A stretch of DNA of 9,873 nucleotides from Paracoccaceae bacterium (lineage in GTDB: Bacteria > Pseudomonadota > Alphaproteobacteria > Rhodobacterales > Rhodobacteraceae): assembly GCA_003250135.1 (NCBI GenBank), contig QKHF01000236.1, positions 1 to 9,873 of the forward strand, read 5' to 3'. Of the stretch, positions 6,046 through 9,873 are shown piece after piece. How positions within the stretch are numbered: position 1 is the stretch's first letter; every line of letters begins with the position of its first letter. Below the pieces are notes generated by a model. The model saw only the letters and a list, made by a program, of their open reading frames with translations, was not told the origin of the DNA and did no database searches. The position numbers and the translations under genes are program-made.

Positions 6046-8676
6046 TCACTCGGCGGCCAGTTTCGGCGCCGCCTGCGCCAGCAAGGCGCGAATTTCAGGC
6101 CGGCAGGAGCCGCAATTCGACCCGGCGCCGAGCGCGGCGCCGATCGCCTCGACCGTGGCGAGGTTCTGGGTCTCTATCGCATGCAGGATCGTGTTCACGC
6201 CGACATTGTAGCACGAACAGACCGTGGCGCCGGGATCGGGCGAGTCGCCGCTGGGCCGGCCGGCCAGAAGCGAGGCGGCGGCCGCGCCTTCGGCCAGCGA
6301 AGCGACCACATGGGCGCGGGCGATCTCCACCGGGCGGGGCGCGGCGTAGAACGCGCCGATCACCTTTCCGTCCTCGATCAGCGCGATGCGGGCGCCGCCG
6401 CCCGAGGAGTCCAGAACGGTGACCGCCTGCGCGTCAGGCGCGTCGAACAGCTCTCGGACATAGACCTCCCAGTCGCCGGGCGCCTCGGAATCCGCCAGTT
6501 CGGCCCGCCAGCCGCCCGTCGCTTGCGCCAGCGCCCAGTAGGCGGCGTCAGGGCGCATTTTCTTGGTAGACGCCGCGAAGCCGTGCCAGGCCGGGGCGTA
6601 GCGCGCGATGGCGACAGCGGTTCCCTTTGATTCCGGCTGGCCCGAGACCGGGTCCACATTCGCCGCGACTGCGGCGTCCACCCGGCCAAGGCTGGACCAT
6701 TGGCCCGTCCAGTGCATCGGGACGAAAACCGAGCCGCGCTGCGCCCGGTCCGTCACCAGCGCGCGCGCGATCAAGCGGCCATGTGAGCTGGAGACCTCGA
6801 CCAGATCGGCGGCGCGTACGCCATAGCGGGCGGCGTCTTCGGGGTGGAGCTCCACGTAAGGCTCAGCGATGTGCTGGCTGAGGCGCGGCGTCTTCGCCGT
6901 GCGGGTCATGGTGTGCCAGTGATCGCGCACCCGGCCCGTATTCAGGCGGAACGGATAGGCGGGCGAGGTCTCGACCGCGAAGGGGCGGGGCTTGACCGCC
7001 AGCATGCGGCCGCGCCCGTCCGGCGTATGGAATTGGCCGTCGCCATAGAAGCGTCCGCCTTGCCGCTTGCGGGTGACTGGCCACTGCGTCGGAGCCATCG
7101 CCTCGTACTCGGCGTCCTTGATCTTAGCGAGGCCGGAGATGTCGAAATCGAGGCCGAACTTGGCGGCGACGCCGGAGAGCCCCGCATATTCGCGGAAGAT
7201 CGCAGCCGGGCCGTCAAAGTCGAACGCCTCGCCGAACCCCATGGCGGCGGCGACGTCGCAGATGATCTTCCAGTCCGGCTTCGCCTCGCCCGGCGCGGGC
7301 AGGAAGGCGCGTTGGCGGCTGATCCGGCGCTCGGAGTTGGTGACGGTGCCCTCGGCCTCGCCCCAGCCTGTCGCCGGCAGCAGAACGTCGGCCAGAACCG
7401 TGGTGTCGGTCTCCGCGATGATGTCCGAGACGACAACGAACGGGCAGGCGCGGATCGCGTCCCGGACCGCGTCCGCCTCCGGCATGGAGACGGCCGGGTT
7501 GGTGTTCATGATCCAGAGCGCCTTGATCTTTCCGTCGGCGCAGGCCTTGAACAGGTCCACCGCTTTCAGGCCCTGGCGCGTGCTGATCGTCGGCGACTTC
7601 CAGAACTTCTTCGTCGCTGTCTGGTGCGCGGGATTCTCAACATCCATGTGGCAGGCCAGCGTGTTGGCGAGCCCGCCCACCTCGCGCCCGCCCATGGCGT
7701 TGGGCTGACCAGTGACCGAGAACGGCCCCATACCGGGTTTGCCGATCCGCCCCGTCGCCAGATGGCAGTTGATGATCGCGTTGACCTTGTCCGCGCCCGA
7801 GGTCGACTGGTTGACGCCCTGACTGTAGATCGTGACCACCTTCTCGGTCCGGATCCAGAGCGTGTAGAAGACGTCGAGTTCTTCCTCCGTCAGCCCGGTC
7901 GTCGACACATCCGTCTCGCGCGCCGCGGCCAGCGCCGCGCTGTACCCGGTCAGGTCGGTGCGCAGGAACGGCACGTCCACCGCGTCGCGCTCAGCGATCT
8001 GGGTCAGCAGTCCGTTGAAGAGGGCCACATCCGCGCCGGGGCGGATGGCGAGATGCAGGTCCGCGAGGTCCGAGGTCGCGGTGCGGCGCGGGTCGATATT
8101 GACCACCCGCATGTCCGGCCGCGCCTCCTTGGCCGCCGCGATGCGCTGATAGAGCACCGGATGACACCAGGCGAGGTTGGAGCCGACCAGCACGATGAGG
8201 TCGGCTTCCTCCAGATCCTCATAGGTTCCGGGCACCGTGTCGGTGCCGAAGGCGCGCTTGTGCCCGGCCACCGAGGACGCCATGCAAAGCCGTGAGTTGG
8301 TGTCGATATTCGCCGAGCCGATGTAGCCCTTCATCAACTTGTTGGCGACGTAGTAATCCTCGGTCAGCAACTGGCCCGAGACATAGAAGGCGACCGAGTC
8401 CGGTCCGTATTCCTCGATCGCCTTGGCGAAGCGGTCCGCGACCAGTTGGGTCGCGTCGTCCCAGCTGGCGTCCGCCCCGTCGATACGGGGCTTGAGAAGC
8501 CGGTCCTCAAGGCCCAGCGTTTCTCCCAGCGCCGACCCTTTGGAGCAGAGCCGCCCGAAATTCGCGGGATGCTCCGCATCGCCTTGAATGGCGGCCCCTC
8601 CGGCGCCGTCAGGCGTCGCGAGAACGCCGCATCCGACGCCGCAATAGGCGCAGGTGGTGCGGACCGGGCAGCCCAT
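6046..8676 (-). CDS. nasA: Assimilatory nitrate reductase catalytic subunit (molybdopterin, [4Fe-4S], C-terminal BFD-type [2Fe-2S])
   Basis: An 876-aa cytoplasmic enzyme that reduces nitrate to nitrite. The N-terminal [4Fe-4S] ligands are Cys9, Cys12, Cys16 and Cys44 (CAYCGVGC and GRLCSKGS). The molybdenum-ligand Cys131 is in SRLCMASSV, followed by GSNLAWCHP, the usual bis-MGD oxidoreductase pattern. The molydopterin-dinucleotide binding domain occupies roughly 560-700 (NTGRVRDHWHTMTRTAKTP; FVPMHWTGQW). A BFD-like [2Fe-2S] domain closes the protein, with Cys820, Cys822, Cys855 and Cys858 (CSCYNVG and NCGSC). There is no Tat signal, as expected for the assimilatory enzyme. ATG 8676 lies 1 base after the nirD stop, so translation is probably coupled. 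No separate flavoprotein reductase gene is seen in the window, so electrons may come through NirBD or a ferredoxin. It is called nasC in Paracoccus. Confidence 0.96.
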   Translation of the reverse strand: MGCPVRTTCAYCGVGCGVLATPDGAGGAAIQGDAEHPANFGRLCSKGSALGETLGLEDRLLKPRIDGADASWDDATQLVADRFAKAIEEYGPDSVAFYVSGQLLTEDYYVANKLMKGYIGSANIDTNSRLCMASSVAGHKRAFGTDTVPGTYEDLEEADLIVLVGSNLAWCHPVLYQRIAAAKEARPDMRVVNIDPRRTATSDLADLHLAIRPGADVALFNGLLTQIAERDAVDVPFLRTDLTGYSAALAAARETDVSTTGLTEEELDVFYTLWIRTEKVVTIYSQGVNQSTSGADKVNAIINCHLATGRIGKPGMGPFSVTGQPNAMGGREVGGLANTLACHMDVENPAHQTATKKFWKSPTISTRQGLKAVDLFKACADGKIKALWIMNTNPAVSMPEADAVRDAIRACPFVVVSDIIAETDTTVLADVLLPATGWGEAEGTVTNSERRISRQRAFLPAPGEAKPDWKIICDVAAAMGFGEAFDFDGPAAIFREYAGLSGVAAKFGLDFDISGLAKIKDAEYEAMAPTQWPVTRKRQGGRFYGDGQFHTPDGRGRMLAVKPRPFAVETSPAYPFRLNTGRVRDHWHTMTRTAKTPRLSQHIAEPYVELHPEDAARYGVRAADLVEVSSSHGRLIARALVTDRAQRGSVFVPMHWTGQWSSLGRVDAAVAANVDPVSGQPESKGTAVAIARYAPAWHGFAASTKKMRPDAAYWALAQATGGWRAELADSEAPGDWEVYVRELFDAPDAQAVTVLDSSGGGARIALIEDGKVIGAFYAAPRPVEIARAHVVASLAEGAAAASLLAGRPSGDSPDPGATVCSCYNVGVNTILHAIETQNLATVEAIGAALGAGSNCGSCRPEIRALLAQAAPKLAAE

Positions 8677-8677
8677 G

Positions 8678-9013
8678 CTACGCCGCCTCGGCGGTGCGGA
8701 AGAAGCTTGCGTCGATCAGGATGCGGCCGCCCTCGACCCGGGTTTCATAGGTCGTAACCTGGCCCTTGTCGGCGCCTTGGGCCTGGCCGGTCTCGAAGCT
8801 GAACACCCAGTTGTGCAGCGGGCAGGTCACCGATTTGCCATGAACGATCCCCTCGCTCAGCGGCCCGCCCTTGTGAGGGCAGCGGTCGTCGAGAGCGAAG
8901 ATCTCGTCCTCGGCGGTGCGGAACACGGCCACGCAGCCGGACGGGGTCTTCAGCAGGCGCGCGCCGCGGACGGGAACATCCTCCAGCGCGCCGACGTCGA
9001 TCCAGTTGCTCAT
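8678..9013 (-). CDS. nirD: Nitrite reductase small subunit, Rieske [2Fe-2S] protein
   Basis: A 111-aa cytoplasmic Rieske-fold protein that partners NirB in NAD(P)H-dependent nitrite reduction. The cluster ligands are all present: Cys45 and His47 in CPHKGGPLSEG, and Cys64 and His67 in CPLHNW. ATG 9013 overlaps the nirB stop as ATGA, with AAGGAGG 7 bases upstream; a longer in-frame extension to 9205 would lie inside nirB and is rejected. In Paracoccus denitrificans the equivalent protein, NasG, passes electrons from the NADH-oxidising nitrite reductase NasB to the nitrate reductase NasC. The tight nirB-nirD-nasA packing here fits the same electron route, though that is inferred by analogy. Confidence 0.94.
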   Translation of the reverse strand: MSNWIDVGALEDVPVRGARLLKTPSGCVAVFRTAEDEIFALDDRCPHKGGPLSEGIVHGKSVTCPLHNWVFSFETGQAQGADKGQVTTYETRVEGGRILIDASFFRTAEAA

Positions 9014-9873
9014 TCCGCGGCCTCCTTGGTCAGGTCTGCAAGAGGCTGGAACGTCGCCGCGCGCTTCGGCTCGGCCCGCTCCGCCCAGGGGTCGGTCTGA
9101 TAGATGGTCTGGCTGTGGTCGAAGCGCTCGACCAGGGCCTTGCGGGATTCGAGGTCGTCGACCACGCGCTCCTTGACCCAGTCGAGGCCCACTTTCGCGA
9201 CCCATTTATAGGGCCGGTCCAGATACTTGGCGTTCTCGCGATAGAGCTGCACGAAGGCGACGGTGATCTCCAGCGCCTCCTCCTCGGTCGCGGCCTTGGT
9301 CAGCAGGTCCGTCTCCTTCACGTCCATGCCCGCGGCGCCGCCGACGCCGATCTCATAGCCGGAGTCGACGCAGACCACGCCCACGTCCTTGCAGGTCGCC
9401 TCGGCGCAGTTGCGCGGGCAGCCCGAGACCGCCAGCTTCACCTTGTGCGGCGTCCACGAGGCCCACAGCCGCTTTTCGAGCTTGATGCCCAGCCCGGTCG
9501 AGTCCTGCGTGCCGAAGCGGCAATGGTCGGTGCCGACGCAGGTCTTCACCGTCCTGAGGCCCTTCGAATAGGCGTGGCCGGAGACGAGGCCCGCGGCGTT
9601 AAGATCGGCCCAGATCGCGGGCAGGTCCTCTTTCTTCACGCCCAAGAGGTCGAGGCGCTGGCCGCCCGTCACCTTCAGCGTCGGCACGTTGTATTTCTCG
9701 GCCGCATCCGCGATGGCGCGGAGCTCGGCCGGGTTGGTGATGCCGCCCCACATCCGCGGGACGACCGAGTAGGTGCCGTCCTTCTGGATGTTGGCGTGGT
9801 TGCGCTCGTTCACGAACCGGCTCTGCGGGTCGTCCTTGTAATCGTCCGGCCAGTCGGCCAGCAGGTAGAAGTT
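9010..9873 (-). CDS. nirB: Nitrite reductase large subunit, C-terminal part (5' end outside window)
   Basis: The last 287 residues of the siroheme-dependent NAD(P)H nitrite reductase, which reduces nitrite to ammonium in the cytoplasm. The frame is open to the right edge (NFYLLADWPDDYKDD), so the GTG at 9813 is internal and not the start. The siroheme/[4Fe-4S] ligands are seen as TCVGTDHC (Cys112 and Cys118, counted from the edge) and GCPRNC (Cys152 and Cys156). WGGITNPAELRAIADAAEKY and VTGGQRLDLLGV belong to the sulfite/nitrite reductase ferredoxin-like half-domain. The FAD/NAD-binding and BFD regions would lie off the edge. The stop overlaps the nirD start by 4 bases. It depends on siroheme from the cysG-type gene at the far end of the same operon. 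Confidence 0.95.
   Translation of the reverse strand, partial: NFYLLADWPDDYKDDPQSRFVNERNHANIQKDGTYSVVPRMWGGITNPAELRAIADAAEKYNVPTLKVTGGQRLDLLGVKKEDLPAIWADLNAAGLVSGHAYSKGLRTVKTCVGTDHCRFGTQDSTGLGIKLEKRLWASWTPHKVKLAVSGCPRNCAEATCKDVGVVCVDSGYEIGVGGAAGMDVKETDLLTKAATEEEALEITVAFVQLYRENAKYLDRPYKWVAKVGLDWVKERVVDDLESRKALVERFDHSQTIYQTDPWAERAEPKRAATFQPLADLTKEAAE
9021..9027 (-). promoter_or_regulatory. Strong ribosome binding site for nirD inside the end of nirB
   Basis: AAGGAGG on the minus strand, 7 bases before ATG 9013. It decides the nirD start and lets ribosomes reload at the nirB/nirD overlap. Confidence 0.75.

Noticed and set aside
6844..8295. Long open frame on the + strand opposite nasA (483 codons)
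   Set aside because: The composition is Arg/Gly/Val/His-rich without motifs, and the opposite strand encodes NasA with all cofactor ligands.
8678..9205. Longer start for nirD at 9205
   Set aside because: The extra 64 residues are the nirB coding sequence read in another frame; the ribosome site and Rieske homology both support ATG 9013.

Overview
The window is high-GC, densely coded bacterial DNA with no rRNA, tRNA, insertion sequence or CRISPR array that I can see. The nitrate-assimilation gene order, the protein styles and the GC-rich codon use suggest an alphaproteobacterium, most likely in or near the Rhodobacterales (Paracoccus/Rhodobacter relatives). That placement is an inference, not a database result. 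Two co-directional gene blocks converge at about 4000.

Left block, + strand (2-3071): a compact run of four genes. It starts with a MotA/TolQ/ExbB-type proton-channel subunit whose N-terminus lies off the left edge. Next come a membrane-anchored von Willebrand A (VWA) protein, a small FHA-domain protein, and a second VWA protein of exactly the same length (324 aa). The VWA proteins have the layout of a MotB/ExbD-type B subunit: a short cytoplasmic N-terminus, one transmembrane helix starting with a conserved Asp, then a coiled coil. A VWA domain sits where MotB has its peptidoglycan-binding domain. I read this as a probable ion-driven envelope machine with a VWA head and phospho-dependent (FHA) control. 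It is the most novel item in the window. After a 122-base gap holding a small hairpin and a possible promoter comes a four-helix membrane protein of the DUF4239 (bestrophin-like) type (3194-3997).

Right block, - strand (9873 down to 4007): an assimilatory nitrate/nitrite reduction operon. In transcription order it contains nirB (C-terminal part only), nirD (Rieske protein, 4-base overlap with nirB), the nitrate reductase nasA with a C-terminal BFD-type [2Fe-2S] domain, a TrpD2/YbiB-like protein, and a cysG-type siroheme synthase. NasA makes nitrite and NirBD reduces it to ammonium at siroheme. The CysG-type protein supplies the precorrin-2 dehydrogenase/ferrochelatase step of siroheme synthesis. 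Its methyltransferase domain is only an eroded half-domain, so another enzyme should supply precorrin-2.

The two blocks end only 9 bases apart, tail to tail. Nothing in the sequence links their functions.
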